DNA from: Afipia sp049747295 | GTDB taxonomy: Bacteria; Pseudomonadota; Alphaproteobacteria; Rhizobiales; Xanthobacteraceae | Assembly: GCF_049747295.1 (NCBI RefSeq) | Contig: NZ_JBMHJM010000002.1 | Location: 124,001-188,000 of the forward strand | Length of the DNA stretch: 64,000 bases | Direction of reading: 5' to 3' | Part shown: piece by piece, positions 42,889 to 51,289 of the stretch | How positions within the stretch are numbered: position 1 is the first letter of the stretch | Layout: the number at the start of each line of letters is the position of its first letter | Program-made: the position numbers and the translations under genes | The notes under the pieces: generated by a model | The model's input: the letters and a program-made list of their open reading frames with translations, nothing else | Told to the model about the DNA's origin: nothing | Databases searched by the model: none

Positions 42889-44457
42889 GTGTTCGACAAT
42901 CAGCGAGCCTCTTCCACGAGACAACCCAAAATGGTCGCAGTTGCTCGACTGGTCCCATCACGAACGCCATTGGCCGTATGCCTGACCGCAACGCTGACTC
43001 TCGGCGTCAGCCCTCCCGCGCAAGCCCAGCAATACTCCCAAGTGTATTGGCCCTCACAAAGAAACCAATACTACGGAGGTGCGGTCTACGACGACCCGGC
43101 CCCGATGGAGTATTACCAAGCACGGCCGATGCACAGGAAGCGTGCGACACCCAAGCTTGCCGACGCCCCCAAGAACACGCCGAAGCCGCAAGGCCCGATC
43201 GTGATCGCCATCTCGATCGAAAACCAGCACCTCAAAGTTTACGATTCAAACGGCCTGTTCGCCGAATCTCCGGTCTCGACCGGGATGGCTGGGCACTTAA
43301 CGCCGATGGGTGTGTTCAGCATCATCCAAAAGAACAAGTACCACCGCTCCAACATCTACAGTAATGCGCCGATGCCTTACATGCAGCGCATTACCTGGTC
43401 CGGTGTCGCACTCCATGCCGGCGTGGTCCCCGGTCATCCTGCGTCACACGGCTGCATCCGCATGCCGATGAATTTTGCAATGCGCATGTGGGGCTGGACC
43501 CGTATGGGTGCGCGCGTGATCATCGCGCCGGGAGATCTGTCGCCCGTCGACTTTTCGAATCCCAACTTGATTGCGCGAAAGCCTGCGGTCTCCGCCGCGG
43601 CCGCCCCGACGGCGTCACCGCCGCGGAACGAAGCCGTCACCACGGCCAAGTCCGACAAATCCACGGTCGCGGACGCGACCAACTCGCCGCCCGCGTCAGA
43701 GAAGATCGAGCTGAGGCTTTCCCCCATTTCCGACAAAGGCGATGAAATTCGCACAGCGGATGCCAGCAACGCGATGCAACTGAAATCCGATGCTGACGAA
43801 CGCCCCATCCAAAGCCCCAGCCCGCCGAAGGATGAGGCGAAGAAGGCGGCTAGCGATGTCCTGCCCGCGGCAACGGCCGGTGACGCAAAGACAGCGGAGA
43901 CCGCAGCGACCAAGGATCAATCCCGCGCCACGGACGCGGACAAGACGCCTGCTGTCGCGAATGCAGTTCCGCCGCGCGAGGGCTCGGCAGAATTCATCGG
44001 TCCGGTCAAACCACGCTCCGGACACATCGCGGCCTATGTCAGCCGCAAGGAAGGCAAGCTTTACGTGCGGCAAAACTTCGAGCCGCTGTTCGAGGTGCCG
44101 ATTACGATCGCAGCGGCAGATCGTCCGCTCGGCACCCATGTGTTTACCGCCCGCGCCGACAAGGGGGACGTCAACGCGTTCCGCTGGACGGTTGTGTCGC
44201 TTCCGGCCCCGACGCGGGCAGCCCGGCGTTCCGATGACGAACACCCGCACAGAAAAAAGAACGCCACGGTGACTGAAGAAAGAGCCCCGCTCCCGGCCTC
44301 CTCGCCAAGCGAAGCACTTGATCGGTTGACCATTCCACCGGAAGCCATGGAGCGCATCGCAGCTGCGCTGGCCCCCGGCGGGTCTCTGATCGTCTCGGAC
44401 CAAGGGCTTGGCCAGGAAACCGGCCGCGGCACCGATTTCATTGTTCCGCTGCGATAG
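42889..44457 (+). CDS. L,D-transpeptidase (YkuD) with second degenerate domain
   Basis: 522 residues from GTG 42889 (GAGG upstream): signal-like segment (PLAVCLTATLTLGVSPPAQA), an active YkuD domain with H176 (VALHAGVVPGHP) and the catalytic SHGCIRM (C189), then a 170-residue Ala/Pro/charged linker. A second YkuD-like stretch follows (KLYVRQNFEPLFEVPITIAA, PLGTHVFTA) that lacks the cysteine motif. It should crosslink peptidoglycan or anchor proteins to it in the periplasm. An internal ATG at 42931 is an alternative start. Confidence 0.88.
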   Translation: MFDNQRASSTRQPKMVAVARLVPSRTPLAVCLTATLTLGVSPPAQAQQYSQVYWPSQRNQYYGGAVYDDPAPMEYYQARPMHRKRATPKLADAPKNTPKPQGPIVIAISIENQHLKVYDSNGLFAESPVSTGMAGHLTPMGVFSIIQKNKYHRSNIYSNAPMPYMQRITWSGVALHAGVVPGHPASHGCIRMPMNFAMRMWGWTRMGARVIIAPGDLSPVDFSNPNLIARKPAVSAAAAPTASPPRNEAVTTAKSDKSTVADATNSPPASEKIELRLSPISDKGDEIRTADASNAMQLKSDADERPIQSPSPPKDEAKKAASDVLPAATAGDAKTAETAATKDQSRATDADKTPAVANAVPPREGSAEFIGPVKPRSGHIAAYVSRKEGKLYVRQNFEPLFEVPITIAAADRPLGTHVFTARADKGDVNAFRWTVVSLPAPTRAARRSDDEHPHRKKNATVTEERAPLPASSPSEALDRLTIPPEAMERIAAALAPGGSLIVSDQGLGQETGRGTDFIVPLR

Positions 44458-44522
44458 AGTCCCCCAGGGGATGCCCGGGACGGTTGGCTTGTCACGGATC
44501 GTTGGGCTAGAACCCCACCAGC

Positions 44523-46178
44523 ATGAGCATCTCCACAGAAGTTCCCACACCGGTGGTGGCCGCCTCGGCCCAAGAAACACGCCCGGATGCATTCAAGCGG
44601 CTGACGCCGTTTGGATGGACCGGCGGCATTGCGGTCATTCTCGCCTGCCTCACAGCGTCATTCTTCCTGGCCGGCTATTTCGTCATCTATTGGCGCAATG
44701 CCGACATGGATTTCATGATCGTCTACAACGCGCTGGTGTTGAACGACGGCAAGCCTCAAGCTTTCTTTGATCATCCATCCTATTTCACCATCCTCTCCGT
44801 GAAAGTCTGGTTCCAGTTCATGCATGCCTTGGGCTTGCTTGATGCGTGGAAACTTTCATCGATTCCATCTGCGTTGAATCTTCCAGCCTTCGATGCCGCG
44901 ATGACCAGCGCGATTCGCGCGGGGCGCGTCGTTGCCTGGCTGACGACGAGCGTCTTCGTCCTGGCTTACGCGGCTCTTGCCAAACACCTGGTGCGCGACT
45001 GGCGGGTTGCGCTGTTCTCCACATTTGCCTTCGCATTTTCAGGCGGCATTGCCGTTCACATGAGGATATTGCGCAGCGAATTGATCGCCGGCTGCCTGTT
45101 CACGTTCGCATTCATGATCCTGATCATCGTTGGCCGGAAGGCAACCTCATGGCGGCCGCTTGCAATAGCCGCCGCGGCTGCCCTGTGCGTGCTCGGGATG
45201 GAGAACAAAGTGCAGGCGATCCTGCTGATTGCCGCTCTTCCTGCGCTGCTGCTGCCGTTCGGGACGCCCACCAGCGCGAGCACGACATTCTGGGATAATT
45301 CTGCGCGCGCCTGGCTGGCGGCGATAGCTGCAGCCGTGATAGCCGGCGTGCTCTTCTATTTCGCCTATCCGCTCATCCTTGCGGGCCTGGATCCGGCAGC
45401 AATTGCAGTCGCGCAACTCCATCCGATCATCGGCGGAATGTTCGGAATCTACCAGATTGCCCTGATGGTCTGGATTGGCCTTGGCATGATCGTCTACGCG
45501 GCCTGGTGGCGGGTCAGTCTCTCGGAGACGGTCGCAGGACTGTTCGCGGTGATCGCGGGCGCCTCGCTCGGCCTGCTCGCGCTCTATCTGCAGTATGATG
45601 CCCAGAATGTCGTCGCGGTCATCAACCCCATTGAAAAGATGCTGGTGTTTGCCGATGCGCCGGTCACAACGGCGGTCGACGGCGGCAAGGCATTTGCGAC
45701 GATCAGTCTGTTGTTCAATGGTATGGTTGCAGTCCTGAAACGCTACTCATTCGTGTTGTTCTCATCGCCTCGCCCGACAGTTTTTCTGACGTGGCTGATC
45801 GCTCCCGGCATTGTCTACGCGTGGCTCAAAGGCGAGCGTCAGGTCGCGCTGCAGGCATCGCTTTTATTGCTGGCCGCGATCGGGATTGATGCCTTAGGCA
45901 TACGCCGCGGGCTGAAAGCCGAATATTTCTTGTTCACCGATCCGCTGATCATTATCGCGGGAACAGTCCTGCTCGATCGTCTGAGTCATCTGCGCTTTGC
46001 CAAATGGGCTTATCCCATCGGCGCCGCGCTCATCGTCGCGCATGTGGCAGTCAGCCAGGCCGAGCCGATCAAGCACGTGATGAAGCGCAGTGGACCCGAA
46101 TACATCTGCGACTGGAATCAGTTCTACGAGCCCGAATTGCCGATGCCATGGTGCGATCTGCCGCCGAAGCGCCCGTAA
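44523..46178 (+). CDS. Polytopic membrane protein, GT-C glycosyltransferase-like
   Basis: 551 residues with about ten to twelve hydrophobic helices, starting ILACLTASFFLAGYFVIYW followed by RNADMDFMIVYNALVL. The arrangement of a first helix, an acidic loop with Asp, and later helices resembles GT-C lipid-linked sugar transferases, but no signature confirms this. It follows the L,D-transpeptidase gene by 65 bases, so a wall or envelope role is plausible. Confidence 0.65.
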   Translation: MSISTEVPTPVVAASAQETRPDAFKRLTPFGWTGGIAVILACLTASFFLAGYFVIYWRNADMDFMIVYNALVLNDGKPQAFFDHPSYFTILSVKVWFQFMHALGLLDAWKLSSIPSALNLPAFDAAMTSAIRAGRVVAWLTTSVFVLAYAALAKHLVRDWRVALFSTFAFAFSGGIAVHMRILRSELIAGCLFTFAFMILIIVGRKATSWRPLAIAAAAALCVLGMENKVQAILLIAALPALLLPFGTPTSASTTFWDNSARAWLAAIAAAVIAGVLFYFAYPLILAGLDPAAIAVAQLHPIIGGMFGIYQIALMVWIGLGMIVYAAWWRVSLSETVAGLFAVIAGASLGLLALYLQYDAQNVVAVINPIEKMLVFADAPVTTAVDGGKAFATISLLFNGMVAVLKRYSFVLFSSPRPTVFLTWLIAPGIVYAWLKGERQVALQASLLLLAAIGIDALGIRRGLKAEYFLFTDPLIIIAGTVLLDRLSHLRFAKWAYPIGAALIVAHVAVSQAEPIKHVMKRSGPEYICDWNQFYEPELPMPWCDLPPKRP

Positions 46179-46248
46179 CACGCTGTTGAAGACAAGGCGG
46201 CAAGCTGTCGGCTAATCTACGTCCTGCAGCCACTGGCAGGAGCAGACC

Positions 46249-46821
46249 ATGATCAATCGCAGGCAGATGATTGCAACCATGGTATGGGCCGCCACGGGCT
46301 CCGGCGTCGCCAGTTCGGTCCATGCACAACCTGCCATGAGCCGCATCACCGCATACGGGTTTTCGTTTCAGGGGCTGAAGGGCGGCGATATCCGCCTCGT
46401 CGACTACGCGGGTAAACCGATACTGGTCGTCAATACCGCCTCGCTTTGCGGCTACACGCCGCAATATGCAGGGCTCCAGCAACTTTGGACCCAGTTCCGG
46501 GATCGGGGACTGACCATTATTGGCGTTCCATCCAATGATTTCGGCGGCCAGGAGCCGGGTGGGACCAGCGAGATCGCTGAAACCGCCGAGCAGACCTATC
46601 ACGTCACCTTCCCGATCACGGCCAAGACCAGTGTGAAAGGACCCAATGCCCACCCCTTCTACAAATGGGCAGCAGCGGAACGGCCGGCGGACCTGCCAAG
46701 CTGGAACTTCCACAAATATCTCGTCGGCCGCGACGGGCACATCGCCGATGCCTTCTCATCGCGGATCGAACCAACGGACACACGCGTCGCTACCGCGATC
46801 GCCCGTTCGCTAACGGCCTGA
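46249..46821 (+). CDS. Exported glutathione peroxidase-like protein
   Basis: 190 residues of the GPx/thioredoxin fold. The N-terminus MINRRQMIATMVWAATGSGV looks like a Tat or Sec signal. The peroxidatic cysteine is in VVNTASLCGYTPQYAGLQ, and the partner Trp in SWNFHKYLVGRDG. It should reduce peroxides in the periplasm, probably with thioredoxin-like donors. CAGGAG lies six bases before the ATG. Confidence 0.9.
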   Translation: MINRRQMIATMVWAATGSGVASSVHAQPAMSRITAYGFSFQGLKGGDIRLVDYAGKPILVVNTASLCGYTPQYAGLQQLWTQFRDRGLTIIGVPSNDFGGQEPGGTSEIAETAEQTYHVTFPITAKTSVKGPNAHPFYKWAAAERPADLPSWNFHKYLVGRDGHIADAFSSRIEPTDTRVATAIARSLTA

Positions 46822-46851
46822 TCATCGCGCAAATCCCCACGTCGAACCTGT

Positions 46852-46884
46852 GTTCAGCCGCCAAAAGGCGTTGGCGGACTGAAC
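46852..46884 (+). terminator. Hairpin after glutathione peroxidase gene
   Basis: GTTCAGCCGCCAA and TTGGCGG-A-CTGAAC form a 13-bp stem with one bulged A, about 30 bases past the stop. No T-run. Confidence 0.55.
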
Positions 46885-46965
46885 GATGTGAGACTAGGCT
46901 TGAGACTCGGAGGGTAGCGGCACCCGCCGCCTGCCCAATGACTGACCAACGTCGAGGGGGATGCC

Positions 46966-47925
46966 ATGCGCATCAAGGCTAGTGTCATTGTCGCAACGAT
47001 CGCAACTGTGTGTGCATTCGATAGCGCATGGTCGCAGTCGCTTATTCCACGTTCGGCGCAAGCCGCGCCGCAAAAGGCAGCAGCGCCTGCTCCGGCTGCC
47101 ACTCCAACTCAGCCACCTGCTCCGACGCCGGCCAAAGCCAATTGCGCCAATCCGAATGCCCTTGGCGTCTCGCGGGTCGTCGCGATCGATACCACCGGCG
47201 GTCCCGGCTTCGGCTTCGAGCATTTCAAGCAACTGGACTTTCTCCGCGACAAGGAAGTGGTGCTGACGTTCGATGATGGTCCGTGGCCGGTCAATACACC
47301 GTCCGTGCTGAAAACCCTGGCCGACGAATGCACCAAGGCGATCTTCTTTCCCATTGGAAAGCACGCGACCTACTATCCTGAAATCCTCAAGCAGGTCGTC
47401 GAGCAGGGCCACACCGTCGGCTCGCACACATGGTCCCATGCCAATCTGAACAACAAGAAGCTGACCGAAGCTCAACAAAAGGAAGAAATTGAAAAGGGCT
47501 TCAGCGCGGTCAAGTGGGCCCTTGGCAGCGCGCCCTCACCGTTCTTTCGCTTCCCAGCTCTCCAGCATCCCCCCGCAATGGTGACCTATCTCGGCGAACG
47601 CAACATCGCCATCTGGTCGTGCGATCTCGACTCGTTCGACTTCAAGGCCAGCAAGGCGGAAAAAATCGTCGATACGGTGATGACGAAGCTCGATAAGCAT
47701 GGCAAAGGAATTGTGCTGATGCACGATTTCCAGAAGCACACTGCGGAAGCGCTGCCGGAACTGATGAAACGGCTCAAGGCTGGCGGCTACAAGGTTGTGC
47801 AGGTCAAAGCCAAGGCCCCTGTCCAGACCATTGCGCAGTACGATGAGGAAGTGACCAAGAACGTCAAATTGCCGACGGTCAGCACCCGCCCGCTCAACAG
47901 CGTGGTGCAGACGATTTCCGAATGA
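46966..47925 (+). CDS. Polysaccharide deacetylase (NodB/CE4 family), exported
   Basis: 319 residues: signal peptide, a Pro/Ala-rich linker to about residue 60, then a CE4 domain. Motif 1 is LTFDDGPWPV (metal-binding Asp), motif 2 HTVGSHTWSHANL (metal His pair), later RFPALQHP and IVLMHDFQKHT. It removes acetyl groups from a wall or capsule polysaccharide in the periplasm. GAGGGGG precedes the ATG. Confidence 0.9.
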   Translation: MRIKASVIVATIATVCAFDSAWSQSLIPRSAQAAPQKAAAPAPAATPTQPPAPTPAKANCANPNALGVSRVVAIDTTGGPGFGFEHFKQLDFLRDKEVVLTFDDGPWPVNTPSVLKTLADECTKAIFFPIGKHATYYPEILKQVVEQGHTVGSHTWSHANLNNKKLTEAQQKEEIEKGFSAVKWALGSAPSPFFRFPALQHPPAMVTYLGERNIAIWSCDLDSFDFKASKAEKIVDTVMTKLDKHGKGIVLMHDFQKHTAEALPELMKRLKAGGYKVVQVKAKAPVQTIAQYDEEVTKNVKLPTVSTRPLNSVVQTISE

Positions 47926-47968
47926 CGGCAAACAACCAATATTCTCAAGGACGAAACAACAATATCTC

Positions 47969-48514
47969 ATGCGAATTGAAGGTTATGTCATCGTATCCGC
48001 CAACGGCATGCTGGCGGATGCGAACCGGGTCATGCCGTCGTCGTTGAAGTTCGATGCGGATCAGACATTCTTCGAAAGTGCGCTCGACCGGGCCGATCTC
48101 ATCGTTCACGGCAAGAACTCGTTCGAAGATCAGGAGAGATCGCCACAAAGGACGCGCATTGTCCTCACGCGATCAGTCAGTGCGCTGGCCCCTGATCCGG
48201 ACAATCCCAAAGCCACGTTGTGGAATCCGGCGCGCGCGACCTTCGAGGATGCTTGCCGTCAGGCCGGCGTCACGTCGGGTACCGCTGCAATCATCGGCGG
48301 CCCGGTGGTGTTCGACATGTTCATGGATCGCTACGAGACATTCTGGCTGTCGCAAGCCCATAGCGTAACGATCCCCGATGGGATCGGGGCCTTTCCCGGC
48401 ATTCCAGAACGATCGGCGGAAGCGATCCTGGAATCACACGGCCTCAAGCCGACGGAGACACGCCTGCTCGATGCGATCGGCAAGGTCGACGTGACGGCCT
48501 GGAGCCGGGATTAA
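47969..48514 (+). CDS. RibD C-terminal / dihydrofolate reductase-like protein
   Basis: 181 residues with the RibD_C/DHFR-like fold (EGYVIVSANGMLADANRVMP, LIVHGKNSFEDQ, AAIIGGPVVFDMFMDRY). A pyrimidine or pterin reductase-like role is possible. AAGGA precedes the ATG. It follows the deacetylase by 43 bases and is likely co-transcribed. Confidence 0.8.
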   Translation: MRIEGYVIVSANGMLADANRVMPSSLKFDADQTFFESALDRADLIVHGKNSFEDQERSPQRTRIVLTRSVSALAPDPDNPKATLWNPARATFEDACRQAGVTSGTAAIIGGPVVFDMFMDRYETFWLSQAHSVTIPDGIGAFPGIPERSAEAILESHGLKPTETRLLDAIGKVDVTAWSRD

Positions 48515-48524
48515 ACGGCAGCGA

Positions 48525-50618
48525 TCACGCTGCCCGGATGTTCCCCAGGAACTCGGTCACGCGGCCACGCAGTTGTTGAGCCTGCTCGCCAAGTGCCGCG
48601 GCTGCGGCGTTGACATTCTCAGCAGATGCACCCGTGGCGTCGGCCCCTTCTGTGACCCCCGCGATGTTGTTGGAGACATCCATGGTCCCCTGCGCAGCCT
48701 GCTGGGTGTTGCGGGTGATCTCCTGGGTCGCGGCGCCCTGCTCCTCAACCGCAGCCGCGATGGCGGTCGCGACCTCGCTGACTTCGGAAATGGTCCCGCC
48801 GATGCCCTTGATCGCCTCCATCGCCTCCTGGGTGACCTTCTGAACCGCAGCGATCTGCTGGGAAATTTCCTCAGTCGCCTTGGCAGTCTGGCTGGCGAGC
48901 GACTTCACCTCGGACGCGACGACGGCAAACCCCTTGCCTGCTTCACCCGCGCGTGCGGCCTCGATGGTGGCGTTGAGCGCCAGCAGATTGGTTTGACCAG
49001 CAATATCATTGATCAGGCTGATCACATCTCCGATGCGGCTTGCCGTCTCCGACAACCCCTGAACCGTCGCGTCGGTCTGGCGAGCCTGATCGACCGCACG
49101 CCCGGCAATATTCGCGGCATGGGACACCTGACGGCTGATGTCATTGATGGACGCGCTGAGCTCTTCAGCAGCGACCGCCACGCTTTGCACGTTGGCGGAG
49201 GCGTCGCCTGATGCTTTCGCCGCCTGGCGCACCTGGGTGTTCGTCTGCATCGAGATGGCGGACATGCCTTGCGAGGTCTGTCGCATCTGGTCCGAAGCCT
49301 CGCTGAAGGCATCGAGCACTTCGCCGATCTGCTGTTCGAACATCCCGATATGCGCCTCGATGGCCTGCTGGCGCGACGCGCCCCGTGCATTGCGCGTGCG
49401 TTGATCCGCCTCGATCCGCTCTTTTTCAACAGCGTTCTGCTTGAAGGTCTCCAGCGCTCCGGCCAGCGCGCCGATTTCATCGCGGCGCTGAGCGAACGGA
49501 ACGTCGACCGAGAGATCGCCACTGGCGACTTTGAGCATCGCATCCTGGATGGACTGCAGCGGCTTGATGACACGACGGCTCACCGCAATGATGCTCAGCA
49601 CACCCATGGCGACGGCGCCGGACAGCAGGATCAGTTGGATGATCAGCGCGCGAAGAGCGTCTTGATGAAGTTCCTTGCCATAATGCTTTGCGGCGTCCAA
49701 CGCCTGCTCTGCGACGACCACCGCACTCGCCATCCGACCAACGGTCAAGGGCGACCATTGCGCAGCAGTGAGTTCGGGCTTTTCACCGGTCGACAAAGCA
49801 AACATCAGCCGGTCGCGCAGCGACATGTATTGCGGGTCGAAATAGGCCGTCTTGGCGGCAGCGATCGCACTTTCGAGTGCCGCGGGCAATTTCATTCCAG
49901 CCGCTGAGCTTTCGAGAGCGGACCAAGCGGCATCCATCCCGCCGACGAACTTGGTGTAGTGCAACTGGGCATCGCCGGAGACCTTACCGGCCCCGAGACC
50001 GTTCGACACAAGCAGCGAAGCGTCGCCGGCGGTGTTGCGGAGAATCCAGGCCATCTGCTTGATCGACAACAACTGGTCGACAACGGGATTGGCGTGATTG
50101 ACCAGCGCAGCCAGCTGGTTCGAAATCTTGTCCAGCACGCTGATGAGAGCCGTTGTCGTCTCCGAATATTCCTTCGCGAGACCTGCGCGGCGCGATGCCT
50201 TCGGCTTGTTGGCGGCGTCCCAGAATTCCTTCTGCATCGAAGTCAGGGAGTTGGTCAAACGAGACAACTCCGGCAGCAATGTCCCTTTTTCCGGGAATTC
50301 CATCGACCCGAGAATATTGATCGCGGCGCTCAACGCCGGCATCTCTCTGTCCTGAATGCTCCGGATGTACTTGTCCATCTCGGGGATGATCGTCCCCTCG
50401 GCGTTCAAGGTGCGAACTGTCGACGACCTGTCGGTCCGCAGATTGTGCATCGCCTTGAACGCCTGTCCCGATGCATCCGCGATCGTGGCGATGCGGCTGG
50501 TTGCATCCAGGGTGCTCCACGACTGCCATGCCGACGTTGCAAGCAGGATGATGACGCAGGCTGCCATCGCAGCAATGACAGATTTCAAAAGCGCCGTAGC
50601 GCTCACGCGATCAAGCAT
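48525..50618 (-). CDS. Methyl-accepting chemotaxis protein
   Basis: 697 residues: a membrane helix (about 11-31), a periplasmic helical ligand domain of about 280 residues, a second helix (near 320-345), a HAMP domain, and a C-terminal MCP signalling domain (DIAGQTNLLALNATIEAARA, GEAGKGFAVVASEVKSLA). It senses an unknown ligand and controls CheA. No CheR pentapeptide is seen at the C-terminus. GGGGG precedes the ATG. Confidence 0.94.
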   Translation of the reverse strand: MLDRVSATALLKSVIAAMAACVIILLATSAWQSWSTLDATSRIATIADASGQAFKAMHNLRTDRSSTVRTLNAEGTIIPEMDKYIRSIQDREMPALSAAINILGSMEFPEKGTLLPELSRLTNSLTSMQKEFWDAANKPKASRRAGLAKEYSETTTALISVLDKISNQLAALVNHANPVVDQLLSIKQMAWILRNTAGDASLLVSNGLGAGKVSGDAQLHYTKFVGGMDAAWSALESSAAGMKLPAALESAIAAAKTAYFDPQYMSLRDRLMFALSTGEKPELTAAQWSPLTVGRMASAVVVAEQALDAAKHYGKELHQDALRALIIQLILLSGAVAMGVLSIIAVSRRVIKPLQSIQDAMLKVASGDLSVDVPFAQRRDEIGALAGALETFKQNAVEKERIEADQRTRNARGASRQQAIEAHIGMFEQQIGEVLDAFSEASDQMRQTSQGMSAISMQTNTQVRQAAKASGDASANVQSVAVAAEELSASINDISRQVSHAANIAGRAVDQARQTDATVQGLSETASRIGDVISLINDIAGQTNLLALNATIEAARAGEAGKGFAVVASEVKSLASQTAKATEEISQQIAAVQKVTQEAMEAIKGIGGTISEVSEVATAIAAAVEEQGAATQEITRNTQQAAQGTMDVSNNIAGVTEGADATGASAENVNAAAAALGEQAQQLRGRVTEFLGNIRAA

Positions 50619-50769
50619 GTCGTCCCCCAGATTGGCCCGACTGCATGAATTAAACGTGATTGGTAAATTTATAAGAAATTAGAACCGCGCGCGATGCGTA
50701 GCGGTTCCCTCTCACTTGATGCGTTGTACGCGGCCCGAACAAAACGCTGCGTACAAGCGAATGGCAGGC

Positions 50770-51240
50770 TCAATACTGGGTGTCAGAGACGCTGGAATAG
50801 CTGCTCTTTTCCATCATCGCTGCATTTCGCGGATAGCCGGCAATGATGAGCAGCCCTCCGATCAGGGACAGATTCTTCAAGGCATGAATCATGTTGTTGA
50901 TGCGATCAGCACCCGTCATGTCCCAGAAGTTGTGGAAGTAGAACGTCGTCACCGCGACGAACAACACCAGCAGGATGGCGAAGAACCGCGCCCCAAAGTT
51001 GAGGGCGATCATCAATCCGCTAACGACCTCGACCACTCCCGCAAGGATGGCAAGGATTTGCGCGGTCGGCATCCCGGCCAGTCCCTCAAGCTGCGTTGCA
51101 TAAGGCGCAAGCATGGCAGGAATGGCCACCTTGTCAGTGATGGCCTGGGTGGTGGACGCGATATCGAAAAGCTTAGAAGCGCCGGAAAATACGAACAAGA
51201 CGACAAACAAAACACGCCCGAGGGAGACAAGAGCAGACAT
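50770..51240 (-). CDS. DoxX-family membrane protein
   Basis: 156 residues with four helices: LGRVLFVVLFVFSGASKLFD head and FYFHNFWDMTGADRINNMIH. GAGG lies seven bases before ATG 51240, which decides the start over a longer frame to 51348 that would overlap the maeB stop. Role probably in redox handling; unknown. Confidence 0.85.
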   Translation of the reverse strand: MSALVSLGRVLFVVLFVFSGASKLFDIASTTQAITDKVAIPAMLAPYATQLEGLAGMPTAQILAILAGVVEVVSGLMIALNFGARFFAILLVLFVAVTTFYFHNFWDMTGADRINNMIHALKNLSLIGGLLIIAGYPRNAAMMEKSSYSSVSDTQY

Positions 51241-51289
51241 CGGCCGACCTCGTTGGGATGAGTACAGTCCTGATATACAGGACTTATGC

